This document shows positions 24,928 through 33,764 of a DNA stretch of 64,000 nucleotides, piece by piece. This DNA comes from VRUE01 sp963701265 (GTDB lineage: Bacteria > Actinomycetota > Thermoleophilia > Solirubrobacterales > 70-9): positions 2,108,001-2,172,000 of the forward strand of contig OY969581.1 in assembly GCA_963701265.1 (NCBI GenBank), in the 5' to 3' direction. How positions within the stretch are numbered: the first letter of the stretch is position 1; each line of letters starts with the position of its first letter. The notes under the pieces are model-generated. The model was not told the origin of the DNA, did no database searches, and saw only the letters and a list, made by a program, of their open reading frames with translations. The translations under genes were made by a program, and so were the position numbers.

Positions 24928-25509
24928 CTAGGCCGTAGCTGCAGACACGGGGGCGTTCGAACAGCGATCGACCACGTATTCCGAGGCGCAGACCGTACGA
25001 GCCTTCCACCGGACTTCGTATTCGGAGACAAATTTCGCGAAGACCTTCTGCGCGTCGGCCTTGCTCCTAGCCCCCGCGATGGCTCGCTCCTGAATTCGTT
25101 CGGCGAGCAACTGGACTTCGACGCGCTCTTTGACGTCGCGGCGCGTGTAGTGAGCTTCTCGCAAGAAGCGGCGGTATTCCGCCCCGTTCTTGAACGCTTC
25201 CCGCTTGATTTTGGCGGTCGCGCGGGCAACCTCCCGGGGCCGCACCCCGAGGCCCATTTCCGCCGCCTGCCCCCTGATCCAAGAGTCGTCGAGCAGTTCC
25301 CCGATCACGATCTTCTCCAGCTTTCCGTACCCGTCATCGCCCGGCTTGGGTGCAGATCTGAGCCCGGACTGGGCCGCCGCCTGGACCAGGGCACGGTGGA
25401 ACTCCTTTTTCGTTGCCACCCCGCCGCCCTCGCCACCGAGATCGGGCACCTGGGCGACGATGGCAACGACGTTCGCCGGCAACTCCGTGGGGGGTGGTAC
25501 GGGGATCAA
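24928..25509 (-). CDS. SurA N-terminal domain-like protein, apparently lacking its signal peptide
   Basis: A 193-residue protein matching the helical SurA/PrsA N-terminal chaperone region: ATKKEFHRAL, then LLDDSWIRGQAAEMGL, then FLREAHYTRRDVKERVEVQLL. It ends with TVC...YVVDRC, seen in secreted actinobacterial members of this group. Such proteins normally carry a signal peptide or lipobox, but here the frame begins with a TTG only 1 bp downstream of a tRNA gene and no signal sequence is present. It may be 5'-truncated. No PPIase domain follows. Confidence 0.6.
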   Translation of the reverse strand: MIPVPPPTELPANVVAIVAQVPDLGGEGGGVATKKEFHRALVQAAAQSGLRSAPKPGDDGYGKLEKIVIGELLDDSWIRGQAAEMGLGVRPREVARATAKIKREAFKNGAEYRRFLREAHYTRRDVKERVEVQLLAERIQERAIAGARSKADAQKVFAKFVSEYEVRWKARTVCASEYVVDRCSNAPVSAATA

Positions 25510-25510
25510 G

Positions 25511-25583
25511 AGCGGACGACGAGGTTCGAACTCGCGACCTCCAGCTTGGGAAGCTGGCGCTCTACCAACTGAGCTACGTCCGC
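25511..25583 (-). tRNA. tRNA-Gly (anticodon CCC)
   Basis: A 73-nt cloverleaf on the minus strand. The acceptor stem GCGGACG pairs with CGTCCGC, with U as discriminator base. The D loop contains AGCUCAGUUGGUAGAGC. The anticodon stem CCAGC/GCUGG holds the loop UUCCCAA, giving anticodon CCC. The T arm contains the GUUCGAA core. CCA is not encoded. Confidence 0.96.
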
Positions 25584-25648
25584 GCCCGGCTGATTCTAGG
25601 GCGGGCGCGGGGTTGCCGGGGGCGAGCGCGATCTAGAGTTCGGCGCCC

Positions 25649-26170
25649 GTGAGCACTCGCTCCTTCTTCGTCTTCCTAGCCGTGCTGGCCGTCCTCGGCC
25701 TGCTTGCCTTCGGCCTGCTCAACAAGGGGGCGGCCAAGGTCGCGGTTGGGGATCCGGTGCCGGACGAGGTATTGCCGGCCCTGCCGGGGCCGGGCAAGGG
25801 CTCGATCGCCGACCACCGCGGCGAGTGGGTGCTGGTCAACCTCTGGGCCTCCTGGTGCATCCCCTGTCGCGAGGAGGCGCCGGTACTGCAGGACTTCTAC
25901 GAAGAAAACCGCGGGCGTGACACAACGGTGGTCGGGATCAACGTGCAGGACAACGAAGATGACGCGCTCGCCTTCCTGCACGAGCACCCGACCGGCTACG
26001 CGCAGCTGCGCTCGGTCGGCGACGAGCGCAGCGACGCCTTCGGCTCCACCGGCGTGCCGGAGAACTTCCTGGTCGAACCCGATGGCGACCTGGCGCTGAT
26101 CTGGCGCGGTCCGGTCGACGACCAGTTCCTGCTCGAACGCGTCCTGCCGCTGATTGAGGGCAAGTCGTGA
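25649..26170 (+). CDS. TlpA/ResA/CcmG-like membrane-anchored thioredoxin
   Basis: A 173-residue protein with a GTG start, an N-terminal membrane anchor (about 5-25) and an extracytoplasmic thioredoxin fold. The active site WCIPC lies at about residues 70-74, and cis-Pro in STGVPENFLV. It reduces the haem-binding cysteines of apocytochrome c, or a partner, in System I maturation. The following gene encodes CcmH, which supports the CcmG role. Together with ccmEF at 17.8-20.6 kb it forms a split ccm set. Confidence 0.9.
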   Translation: MSTRSFFVFLAVLAVLGLLAFGLLNKGAAKVAVGDPVPDEVLPALPGPGKGSIADHRGEWVLVNLWASWCIPCREEAPVLQDFYEENRGRDTTVVGINVQDNEDDALAFLHEHPTGYAQLRSVGDERSDAFGSTGVPENFLVEPDGDLALIWRGPVDDQFLLERVLPLIEGKS

Positions 26171-26225
26171 GCTTCCGCTGTTCCTTTCCCTCGCCATGCA
26201 TCGCCAAGGCACATGGGAGGGCTCG

Positions 26226-26702
26226 TTGAGGCGGGGGACGATGCTGCTGATTGCGATTGCGCTCGGGCTGGCTGCCCCGGCCAACGTGGTGAGTGCCGCG
26301 CCGGTCCCGCAGACGACAGTCCAGGACATCGAAGACGAGGTGATGTGTCCGATCTGCGGCACCCTGCTCGAGCTCGCCGACTCGCCGCAGGCGCGGCGCG
26401 AGAAGATCTTCGTCGCCAGGCTCGTCGCCGCAGGCAAGAGCAAGGCCGAGGTCAAGGACGCCCTGGTGGCCCAGTACGGCGCCGAGGTCCTCGCCCAACC
26501 GGAAGCCTCGGGGTTCGACCTCTCCGCTTACCTGGTGCCGATCCTGGCCTTCCTGGTCGCCGCGGTCGCAGTCGTCCTCAGCGTGCTGCGCTGGCGCCGC
26601 AGCGGCCGGGCCGGCGATACCCCGGGCAAGGCCGATGGCGATGCCCCTCGCGGCGAGGACGCCGAGCGGCTCGAGGCCGACCTTTCGCGCTACGACCTCT
26701 AG
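26226..26702 (+). CDS. ccmH: CcmH/CycL-type apocytochrome c thiol reductase
   Basis: A CcmH-family protein: signal peptide or anchor, then a helical domain with the redox motif VMCPICGTLLELADSPQA (classically LRCxxCQ...A), then a transmembrane helix (about 105-128) and a charged cytoplasmic tail. It holds apocytochrome c for haem attachment with CcmF. The start is uncertain: I prefer the TTG at 26226, which has GGGAGGG 5 nt upstream. ATG at 26196 or 26241 are alternatives. It directly follows the CcmG-like gene. Confidence 0.87.
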   Translation: MRRGTMLLIAIALGLAAPANVVSAAPVPQTTVQDIEDEVMCPICGTLLELADSPQARREKIFVARLVAAGKSKAEVKDALVAQYGAEVLAQPEASGFDLSAYLVPILAFLVAAVAVVLSVLRWRRSGRAGDTPGKADGDAPRGEDAERLEADLSRYDL

Positions 26703-26716
26703 TCCTACTAGCCGGC

Positions 26717-27355
26717 TCAGCCGAAGAGGACGAGGCCGGTAACCGAGACCGGCATCCGCTTCGGCAGCTGCCCCTGCTCGCCGCAGGCGATGGTCACGGC
26801 GGTGTGTTCGGTGATCGCCCGCAGCGAGTCCGGGTCTTCATCCAGCGGCGGCCCGTCGATGACGAGCAGGTCGTAGGCGCGGCGCAGGCGCTCGATCGCG
26901 TGGTCGCAGCGCTCGGAGTCGAGCAGTGCCACCGGCTCGGGCTCGGGCTCGCCGGCGACGATGCAGGCAAGCGGCTCGGTGGCCTTGCCCGAGGCGGGGC
27001 CGGCAAGCACCAGCGGCTGCAGGATCTCGCTTGCTCCTGCCTCGTCGAGCAGGTACTCGTGCAGCCCCGGGCTGGCGGTAAGTCCGAGCCTGCTCGCCAG
27101 GGCGGGGCCGGCGAGATCGCACTCCAGCAGGACGACCCGGCGCCCGGCGGCGGTCGCCGCCGCTGCCAGACCCAACGCCACCTCGCCCTTCGCCGGCCCG
27201 GTCATGAACACCGAGCTGGTCTTCGCCAGCTTCGTCGCCAAATCGGCGTAGGCCTGCAGCTGGTCGCGACCGAGCGCTCCCGGTCGCGTCGAGTTGTTGG
27301 GCGAGGCCGGGATCTCGGCCAGCACCGGCTCCTTGCTGCGGCGGCGCCGCATCAC
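26717..27355 (-). CDS. CpsD/CapB-like P-loop protein with degenerate Walker A
   Basis: A 212-residue protein with the MinD/BY-kinase fold. The A'-type motif is RVVLLECDLAGPALASRLGL (the aspartate in DLAGP is present) and Walker B is YDLLVIDGPP. The Walker A region reads GPAKGEVALG and lacks the GKS/GKT lysine-serine pair. It may therefore bind nucleotide poorly or act as an inactive partner. No Tyr-rich C-terminal tail, as in BY-kinases, is present. The start (GTG 27355 or ATG 27352) overlaps the argS stop. Its role, perhaps in polysaccharide or pilus regulation, is inferred only. Confidence 0.65.
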   Translation of the reverse strand: MMRRRRSKEPVLAEIPASPNNSTRPGALGRDQLQAYADLATKLAKTSSVFMTGPAKGEVALGLAAAATAAGRRVVLLECDLAGPALASRLGLTASPGLHEYLLDEAGASEILQPLVLAGPASGKATEPLACIVAGEPEPEPVALLDSERCDHAIERLRRAYDLLVIDGPPLDEDPDSLRAITEHTAVTIACGEQGQLPKRMPVSVTGLVLFG

Positions 27356-28995
27356 ATTCGCTCCGGGGCGGAGATGCCAAGCAGGCCAAGTGAGCCGGCG
27401 ATCGTGCGCATCGTGAGCAGGGAGAGTGCCAGCCGCGAGCCCTCGACGCCCTCTCCCTCCGCCCCGACGACCTGGCAGTCGCGGTAGAAGCCGTGAAAGT
27501 CGGCGGCGACGGCGGTCGCGTAGGTGCAGATTCGGTGCGGCGCCCGCCGCGCCGCCGCCTCGCGCACCTCGCCGGGGAACTCGAGCAGGCGCTTGATCAG
27601 CTCGCGCTCGGCCGGCTCGAGCGCCGTGCCGGGCGTCTCCACGCCGGCTCCCCCCGCAACCGCATCGAGTTCGCGTTCGGCTTTGCGCAGGATGCTGGCG
27701 ATGCGGGCGTGGGCGTACTGGACGTAGTAGACCGGGTTGTCGTTGGACTGGCGTCGGGCGAGCTCGAGGTCGAGATCGACCGTGGTGTCGTGGCTGCGCC
27801 AGAGCATGAACCAGCGGGTCGCATCGACGCCGATGTCATCGAGCAGCTCATCGAGGGCGACGAAGTCGCCGCTGCGCTTCGACATCTGCGCCCGCTCGCC
27901 GCTTTCGACGATGTGGACGAGGCGCATGATCAGCGCCTCGAAGCGCTCCGGGTCGGCGCCGAGCGCCTCGATCGCGGCGCGCACGCGGGGCACGTAGCCG
28001 TGGTGGTCGGCGCCGAGGATGTTGATCAAGCGGCCAAAGCCGCGCTCGAGCTTGTCCCAGTGATAGGCGACGTCGGCGGCGAGGTAGGTCGGTTCACCGT
28101 TGGCCCGGATCAGGACCCGGTCCTTGTCGTCGCCGAAGGTCGTCGTCCGCAGCCAGAGCGCTTCGTCGCTGCGGTAGGTGTGCCCCGCCTCGTCGAGCTG
28201 CGACAGGGCAGCCTCCACCTCACCGCGGCTGTAGAGGTCGCGCTCGGAGAACCAGGTGTCGAAGCGGACGCCGAAGCGGTCGAGCGTGCCGCGCACGTTC
28301 TCGAGAATCAGCTCGACCCCGCGATTACCGATCGCCTCGAGGTCGTCAGGGCCGATCCCCTCGCCGGCGATCCGCTCGCCCAGGCCGATTACATAGTCGC
28401 CGCCGTAGCCATCCTCGGGCGGCTCCTCGCCCTTCATGCGGGCGGCGATCGAGGCGGCGAAGCGATCGATCTGGCCACCGGCGTCGTTGACGTAGAACTC
28501 GCGCTGCACCTCGTGCCCCGCCGCCTCCAGCAAGCGGACCAGGGCGTCGCCGTAGGCGGCGTGGCGGCCGCCGCCGACGTGCAGCGGCCCGGTCGGGTTG
28601 GCGGAGACGAACTCGACCAGGATGCGCTCGGGCGACTCGGTCGGCGCCGGGGCGAGCCGCTCGCCAGCGGTGGCGAGGCTGGCCATCGCCCGCCGGTACC
28701 ACTCGTCGGCGAGGAAGAAGTTGATGAAGCCGGGACCAGCCACCTCGATTCGCTCGACCGTCCCCTCCCCCAGCTGGGACCCGAGCTGCTCCGCCAGACG
28801 GGCGGCGACGTCGCGCGGGTTTTCGCCCAGGGGCGCCGCCAGCAGCATCGCTGCGTTGGAGCTGTAGTCGCCCAGCTCCGCCTTGGGCGGACGCTCCAAG
28901 GTCGGTTCGGGTCCACTCGCCTCGCCGTTGCGCAGGGCGCGCGAGGCGGCGTCGACTGCGCTGTGCAGCTCGGCGATCGGGTCAGCGGTTGCCAT
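27352..28995 (-). CDS. argS: Arginyl-tRNA synthetase
   Basis: A 547-residue class I synthetase: N-terminal additional domain for tRNA D-loop contact, the HIGH-type motif NPTGPLHVGGGR (about residues 125-136), KMSKS-like QMSKRSG, and a C-terminal anticodon-binding helical domain ending in LGLLGISAPERM, typical of ArgRS. It charges tRNA-Arg and needs tRNA for amino acid activation. The ATG at 28995 is chosen because it begins at the family N-terminus; the longer open frame has an unrelated Arg-rich extension. Confidence 0.96.
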   Translation of the reverse strand: MATADPIAELHSAVDAASRALRNGEASGPEPTLERPPKAELGDYSSNAAMLLAAPLGENPRDVAARLAEQLGSQLGEGTVERIEVAGPGFINFFLADEWYRRAMASLATAGERLAPAPTESPERILVEFVSANPTGPLHVGGGRHAAYGDALVRLLEAAGHEVQREFYVNDAGGQIDRFAASIAARMKGEEPPEDGYGGDYVIGLGERIAGEGIGPDDLEAIGNRGVELILENVRGTLDRFGVRFDTWFSERDLYSRGEVEAALSQLDEAGHTYRSDEALWLRTTTFGDDKDRVLIRANGEPTYLAADVAYHWDKLERGFGRLINILGADHHGYVPRVRAAIEALGADPERFEALIMRLVHIVESGERAQMSKRSGDFVALDELLDDIGVDATRWFMLWRSHDTTVDLDLELARRQSNDNPVYYVQYAHARIASILRKAERELDAVAGGAGVETPGTALEPAERELIKRLLEFPGEVREAAARRAPHRICTYATAVAADFHGFYRDCQVVGAEGEGVEGSRLALSLLTMRTIAGSLGLLGISAPERM

Positions 28996-29075
28996 CGTCG
29001 CGGCCCATCGTATGGAGAGGCGCCAACGGCTGCGCTCTGTCCTTGCGGCCGCGGGCACTGAGTACGCTGGCCGGC

Positions 29076-29816
29076 GTGCGGATCGCGGCAATCACCGACA
29101 TCCACGCCAATCTGCCGGCGCTCGAGTCGGTTCTCGAGGCGATCGACGCGGCCGGGGCCGAGGAGATCTGGTGCCTTGGCGACGTGCTCGGCTACGGGGT
29201 CGAGCCCGATGCCTGCGCCGCCCTGGTCCGCGAGCGCTGCGCGGTCTCGCTGGTCGGCAATCACGACCTCGCGGTGCTGGGCGCGCTCGATATCGGCTCC
29301 TTCTCCGAGGCCGCCGCGGTGGCGGTCGAGTGGACCCGCGCCAACGTCAGCGAGGACACGCTGGCCTTCCTGCGTGACCTCGATCCCCACGGCGAGCGCG
29401 CGGAGATCGGCCTCTTCCACGCCTCGCCGCGCGATCCGGTCTGGGAGTACGTGCTCTCAAGCGAGCAGGCAGACGCCGGCATGGACGCCAACGCCCAGCG
29501 CATCGGGCTGATCGGCCACTCCCACGTCGCCCTCTTCTTCAACCGGCCCGATGGCGGCTCAGCCGAGGAAACCCGCGGCGCGCAGGCCAGCGATGACGCG
29601 CTGCTCAAGCTCGGCCGCGGCGGCTGGCTGCTCAACCCCGGCAGCGTCGGCCAGCCACGCGATGGTGACCCGCGCGCCGCCTGGCTGGAACTCGACACCG
29701 AGGCCGAAACCGCTCGCTTCCACCGCGTGCCCTACGACATCGACCGCGCCGCCGCGCCGATCGCCGCGGCCGGCCTGCCGAGCCGCCTCGCCGACCGCCT
29801 CTACAGCGGGCAGTAA
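29076..29816 (+). CDS. Calcineurin-like metallophosphoesterase (YfcE/MJ0936-type)
   Basis: A 246-residue di-metal phosphodiesterase. Motifs in order: DIHAN (about residues 8-12), GDVLGYG, GNHD, GHSH and NPGSVGQPRD near the end, all with the expected metal ligands. Members cleave cyclic or other phosphodiesters; the physiological substrate is unknown. I start at the GTG at 29076, where the fold begins (VRIAAITDIH). It is divergent from argS. Confidence 0.9.
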   Translation: MRIAAITDIHANLPALESVLEAIDAAGAEEIWCLGDVLGYGVEPDACAALVRERCAVSLVGNHDLAVLGALDIGSFSEAAAVAVEWTRANVSEDTLAFLRDLDPHGERAEIGLFHASPRDPVWEYVLSSEQADAGMDANAQRIGLIGHSHVALFFNRPDGGSAEETRGAQASDDALLKLGRGGWLLNPGSVGQPRDGDPRAAWLELDTEAETARFHRVPYDIDRAAAPIAAAGLPSRLADRLYSGQ

Positions 29817-29836
29817 CGGTCAAATGCAGGGTAAAT

Positions 29837-30454
29837 ATGCGCCATAGGTCGTTCTCTAGACTCGCAACGGTGCGTCAGCTGGCCATACCCATGCTCGCCC
29901 TCGCGCTGGGCGCCGCGGCGGCGCTTGCGCTCGCCTCCTGCGGCGGGGGCGAGGACGCCAAGCTGCTGCCCGGCAACACCGCCGCCGAAATCACCGAAAA
30001 CCTCGATCGCGTCAAGCAGTACAGCGAAGAAGGCGAATGCGTCGGTGCCGAAGACGCGGTCAGCGAAGTCAACGCCCAGGTCGAAGCGCTCACCGGGGTC
30101 GATCCAAAGCTGCTGGAAGCGCTGCAACGGGGCGCGGCACGGCTAAGCGAAGTCGTCGCCAGCTGCACGGAAGAAGAAACCGAAACGGTGGCTCCTGCGA
30201 GCGAAGCGACGACCGAAGAAACCGAAACGCTTCCGCCCGGCCTGGAGAAGAAGGAAGAAAAGGAACGGGAGAAGGAAGAAAAAGAGCTCGAAAAGGAAGA
30301 AGAGAAAGCGGAAAAGAAAGAACCGCCGGAACCCAAAACGACGCCTGAAGAAGAAACCCCGACCACGACCACCCCACCCGCCACCGAAGACGGCGGCACC
30401 GGTGCGTCTGGTGGCGTCGGCCCGGGCGCGCCCGTGACACCCGGGGGCGAGTGA
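29837..30454 (+). CDS. Lipoprotein with charged coiled-coil tail, coupled to the Ser/Thr kinase
   Basis: A 205-residue exported lipoprotein: hydrophobic signal with lipobox LASC (Cys 35), then a helical domain of about 90 residues with two cysteines, then a Glu/Lys-rich stretch (about 132-165) that looks like a charged coiled coil or wall-spanning spacer. A Thr/Pro and Gly-rich end follows. No family is recognised. The stop overlaps the start of the kinase gene, so it may be an extracytoplasmic partner or sensor for the kinase. Confidence 0.75.
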   Translation: MRHRSFSRLATVRQLAIPMLALALGAAAALALASCGGGEDAKLLPGNTAAEITENLDRVKQYSEEGECVGAEDAVSEVNAQVEALTGVDPKLLEALQRGAARLSEVVASCTEEETETVAPASEATTEETETLPPGLEKKEEKEREKEEKELEKEEEKAEKKEPPEPKTTPEEETPTTTTPPATEDGGTGASGGVGPGAPVTPGGE

Positions 30455-31692
30455 TGGCGGCCTCGGGAGTCCTCTCCGGGCGCTACGAGATCGGCGACCG
30501 GCTCGGCTCGGGCGGCATGTCGAGCGTGCACCAGGCGACCGACCTGATCCTCGAGCGCACGGTCGCGGTCAAGATCCTCGCCGAGCACCTCTCCGACGAC
30601 GAGCGCTTCGTCGCCCGCTTCCGCCGCGAGGCACTCGCCGTGGCGAAACTGATCCACCCCAACATCGTCCAGGTCTACGACACCGGCATCGACGAGGGGC
30701 GCCACTACATCGTCATGGAGTACGTGCAGGGGCGTTCGGGGGCGCAGATCCTGCAGCGCCAGGGCCCGCTCGATGCCGAGACCACGGCCGAGATCGGCGC
30801 CCAGGCCTGCGCCGGCCTCGACTACGCCCACCGCCGCGGGATCATCCACCGCGACGTCAAGCCGGGCAACCTGATGGTCACCGGCGGCCCGGCCGGCGGC
30901 GGCGAGATGACGATCAAGCTGACCGACTTCGGCATCGCCCGCGCGGTCGAACAGACCCGGATCACCCAGGTCGGTTCGGTCGTCGGCACCGCTGCCTACC
31001 TCTCGCCCGAGCAGGTGCGCGGCGAGGAGGCGACGCCGGCAACCGACGTCTACGCGCTCGGCGTCGTCCTCTACCAGTTCCTCACCGGGCGGCTGCCCTA
31101 CGAGGGCTCGACCCTGGCCGAGCTGGCGGTGCGCCAGCAGAACGAGAAGCCGCTGCCGCCCAGCACCTACAACGACGACGTGCCGGAGACGCTCGGCGCA
31201 GCGGTGCTGCGGGCTCTGGAGGGCGACCCCAACCGCCGCTACGCCAGCGCCAGCGAGCTCGCCGGCGGCCTCGCGCTCGGCATGCAGGGCGAGGACGTGA
31301 CGCTGCCGATGGAAGAGGGCACGGCCGCGACCAACGTGCTCGGCAGCGAGACCGGGACCCGGCGCCTCGACCAAACCGCCCAGACCGAGTACCGCCCGGC
31401 GCAGCCTTCGGCAACCCGTCGCCCCGTAGCGCGAGCGCCACGCCAGCAGCCCGCACCACCGCCGCCGATACCGGTTCCGACCCAAGGCAAGCGCAAGCGC
31501 AGTGCCTTCTCGCGCTTCGCCCGTTTCATCATGGCCCTCGTCGCTCTCGTCCTGATCGCCGCCGCAGTTGCAGCAGCGGTGATCTACACGACCGACAAGG
31601 CGACCGGGGTCAAAGCCACTGAAGTGGCGGGCAACACCGTCGACAAGGTCGTCGAAGAATTCAAGGACCTGGTCAAGAAGAACTCTGAATAG
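30451..31692 (+). CDS. Membrane Ser/Thr protein kinase (PknB-like, no PASTA domains)
   Basis: A 413-residue Hanks-type kinase: Gly loop GSGGMSSV (about 19-26), VAVKIL lysine, catalytic HRDVKPGN, DFG in LTDFGIAR, activation loop to APE-like SPEQ. A Pro-rich juxtamembrane linker (about 320-350), one transmembrane helix (about 360-380) and an external tail of only about 35 residues follow. PknB sensors usually carry PASTA repeats outside; here sensing may fall to the coupled lipoprotein. The start is GTG 30451 or ATG 30454. Confidence 0.92.
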   Translation: MMAASGVLSGRYEIGDRLGSGGMSSVHQATDLILERTVAVKILAEHLSDDERFVARFRREALAVAKLIHPNIVQVYDTGIDEGRHYIVMEYVQGRSGAQILQRQGPLDAETTAEIGAQACAGLDYAHRRGIIHRDVKPGNLMVTGGPAGGGEMTIKLTDFGIARAVEQTRITQVGSVVGTAAYLSPEQVRGEEATPATDVYALGVVLYQFLTGRLPYEGSTLAELAVRQQNEKPLPPSTYNDDVPETLGAAVLRALEGDPNRRYASASELAGGLALGMQGEDVTLPMEEGTAATNVLGSETGTRRLDQTAQTEYRPAQPSATRRPVARAPRQQPAPPPPIPVPTQGKRKRSAFSRFARFIMALVALVLIAAAVAAAVIYTTDKATGVKATEVAGNTVDKVVEEFKDLVKKNSE

Positions 31693-31717
31693 CCATCGAC
31701 CCCGCCTCTTCGGTTGA

Positions 31718-32560
31718 ATGCTCCTGACCATGGGGGAGCCCGCAGGGAACAACGCAGCCAGGGGCGGAGGTCGGGCTCGACGGGCAGCGGAGTACTTCGG
31801 CAAGTACGTCCTGCCGGGGCTCCTCGTCGCCGCGATTCTCGCCGCGGCCGGGCTTGCCTATAGAAGCGCGACGGACGACGAGGAGGAACTGCGCGGCGGC
31901 TGGTGGCCGCAGCGGTCGGTCACCTACCGCTGCGACAGCGACAGTGGCTGCCTCGGGGCGGATCACGTCGTCTTCAACTCGATCGTCAACCTGCCCAGCT
32001 ACGGCGATGAGCGAGCGTTCGCCGATGCGCGCCCAGCTGGTGCGAACCGTTCCCAGAACCTCAATCTGCTCGAGGTGTCGCCGGGCGAGGAGATCATCGT
32101 TCGGGCCTACGTCGACAACAACGCCAATCCCAATCGGGCCGGCGCCGGCGAAGGTGTTGCAGTCGGCACCAGAATGCGCTTTGCGATTCCCGACGAAGCA
32201 GCCGACGACCAGCTCCTCTGGGCCGTTCTCTCGGCCACCAACGCCAAACCAAGGACGGTCAGCGACACGGTACGCCTAGTCGGCGACGAGCCGTTCTCCC
32301 TCTCCTACGTCGAAGGCTCGGCCAACCTCTACAACAGCGTCTTTGAATCCGGTTTCCAGCTGGGCAGCGCGATTATCTCCGACGGTGCCGCCCTCGGGAT
32401 CAAGGAAGCCGAGGGCAAATTCTGCTGTGTCCTCGACGGCTACTACCCACCGTGCGACCCGATGGAGCCCGGCTGCGAAGTCTTCGATTCGCTGGTCGAG
32501 ATCAAGCTCCGCGTCAATGGTCCCGAGCAAGCCTCGGGGATCGACACCAGCGTCGGCTGA
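31718..32560 (+). CDS. Membrane-anchored extracytoplasmic protein, unknown function
   Basis: A 280-residue protein with a short basic cytoplasmic N-terminus, one transmembrane helix (about 29-48) and an outside domain of about 230 residues. That domain looks beta-rich (NLPSYGDERAF, SPGEEIIVRAYVDNNANPN, GTRMRFAIP) and ends in a cysteine cluster (CC...CD...GC) likely to be disulfide-bonded. It lies 25 bp after the kinase gene, so it may be a third member of that unit. Not recognised. Confidence 0.7.
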   Translation: MLLTMGEPAGNNAARGGGRARRAAEYFGKYVLPGLLVAAILAAAGLAYRSATDDEEELRGGWWPQRSVTYRCDSDSGCLGADHVVFNSIVNLPSYGDERAFADARPAGANRSQNLNLLEVSPGEEIIVRAYVDNNANPNRAGAGEGVAVGTRMRFAIPDEAADDQLLWAVLSATNAKPRTVSDTVRLVGDEPFSLSYVEGSANLYNSVFESGFQLGSAIISDGAALGIKEAEGKFCCVLDGYYPPCDPMEPGCEVFDSLVEIKLRVNGPEQASGIDTSVG

Positions 32561-32561
32561 A

Positions 32562-33764
32562 TCAGGCCACCCAGGGGGCCGCGCCGGCCATGACGGCAGC
32601 CGAGTAGCCGGCAAACGCGCCGGCGTCGATCGCGGCGCGGGCGTGGGTCATCAACTCCTGCAGGTAGGTGAGGTTGTGCAGGCAGAGCAGGCGGACGGCG
32701 GTCAGCTCCTCGGCGCGGGATAGGTAGCTGATGTAGTCGCGGTCGTGGTTGCGGCAGGCAGGACATGGGCAGCCCGCGGCGATCGGGTTGCGATCTCCCT
32801 CGTGGCGCGCCTTGCGCAGGTCGAGGCGGAAGCGATTGTCGGGGTCCGGAACCAGGGCGACGCCGTGGCGGGCGAGGCGGGTGGGGACGGCGCAGTCGAA
32901 GACGTCGAGGCCGAGGGCGATCCCCGCCATCAGGTCATCGACCTCACCGATGCCGAGCAGGTGCTTGGGCGCCTCCTCCGGCAAGAGCGGGGTGGTCATC
33001 GCCAGCACCTCGCGCATCTCGGCCTTGTCGCGGCCGAGGGTGCCGCCGATCGCGAGCCCGTCGACACCGGCGGCCGAGACGTACTCGGCCGACTCGCGGC
33101 GCAGGTCCTCGTAGACGCCGCCCTGGACGATGCCGAAGACGGCCTGCCGCGCCGGCCCCTCGCGCTGGTGCCACTTAAGGCAGCGGTCGAGCCAGCGGTG
33201 GGTGCGCTCGGTCGAGCGGGCGGTGTAGTCGCGGTCGGCGTGGAAGGGCGTGCACTCGTCGAAGACGAGGGCGATGTCGGAGCCGAGCGCGGCCTGCACC
33301 TGCATCGAGACCTCGGGCGAGATGAACAGCTCGGCGCCGTCCCGGTAGGAGCGGAAGTGCACCCCCTCCTCCTCGATCGAGACCACTGAGCCCTGCGCCC
33401 CACCCTGCCGCCCGCTCCCCTTGACCTCGTTGGCGACGCCGCCGTGGGCGAGCGAGAAGACCTGGAAGCCGCCGGAGTCGGTGATCAGCGCCCGCTCCCA
33501 ACCCATGAACCCATGCAGGCCACCGGCCTTGGCGATCCGTTCCGGTCCCGGCGAGACGAAGAGGTGGTAGGTGTTTCCGAGCACCATCTCGTAGCCGAGC
33601 GCCGCGACCTCGTGCGATTCGAGCCCACGCACCGTGCCCTTGGTCGCGAGCGGAATGAAGGCGGGGGTCTCAACCGGACCGTGCGGCGTGTGCAGCACCC
33701 CGGTTCGCGCGGCTCCGTCCCGCGTCCCGATCTCGAAGCGGAGGCGGTCGGGCTCGATCCTCAC
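32562..33764 (-). CDS. tgt: tRNA-guanine transglycosylase (queuine tRNA-ribosyltransferase)
   Basis: A 400-residue TIM-barrel enzyme. The catalytic aspartate is in DSGGFQVF, the substrate loops are FGIVQGG and IGGTLG, the nucleophile region is FDCAVPTRLARHG, and the zinc site is CPCPAC plus the HN about 30 residues later. It swaps guanine-34 for preQ1 in tRNAs with GUN anticodons. The GTG at 33764 overlaps the gpmI stop (GTGA); the longer frame upstream runs into gpmI and is discarded. Its place in a glycolytic operon is unusual. Confidence 0.95.
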   Translation of the reverse strand: MRIEPDRLRFEIGTRDGAARTGVLHTPHGPVETPAFIPLATKGTVRGLESHEVAALGYEMVLGNTYHLFVSPGPERIAKAGGLHGFMGWERALITDSGGFQVFSLAHGGVANEVKGSGRQGGAQGSVVSIEEEGVHFRSYRDGAELFISPEVSMQVQAALGSDIALVFDECTPFHADRDYTARSTERTHRWLDRCLKWHQREGPARQAVFGIVQGGVYEDLRRESAEYVSAAGVDGLAIGGTLGRDKAEMREVLAMTTPLLPEEAPKHLLGIGEVDDLMAGIALGLDVFDCAVPTRLARHGVALVPDPDNRFRLDLRKARHEGDRNPIAAGCPCPACRNHDRDYISYLSRAEELTAVRLLCLHNLTYLQELMTHARAAIDAGAFAGYSAAVMAGAAPWVA

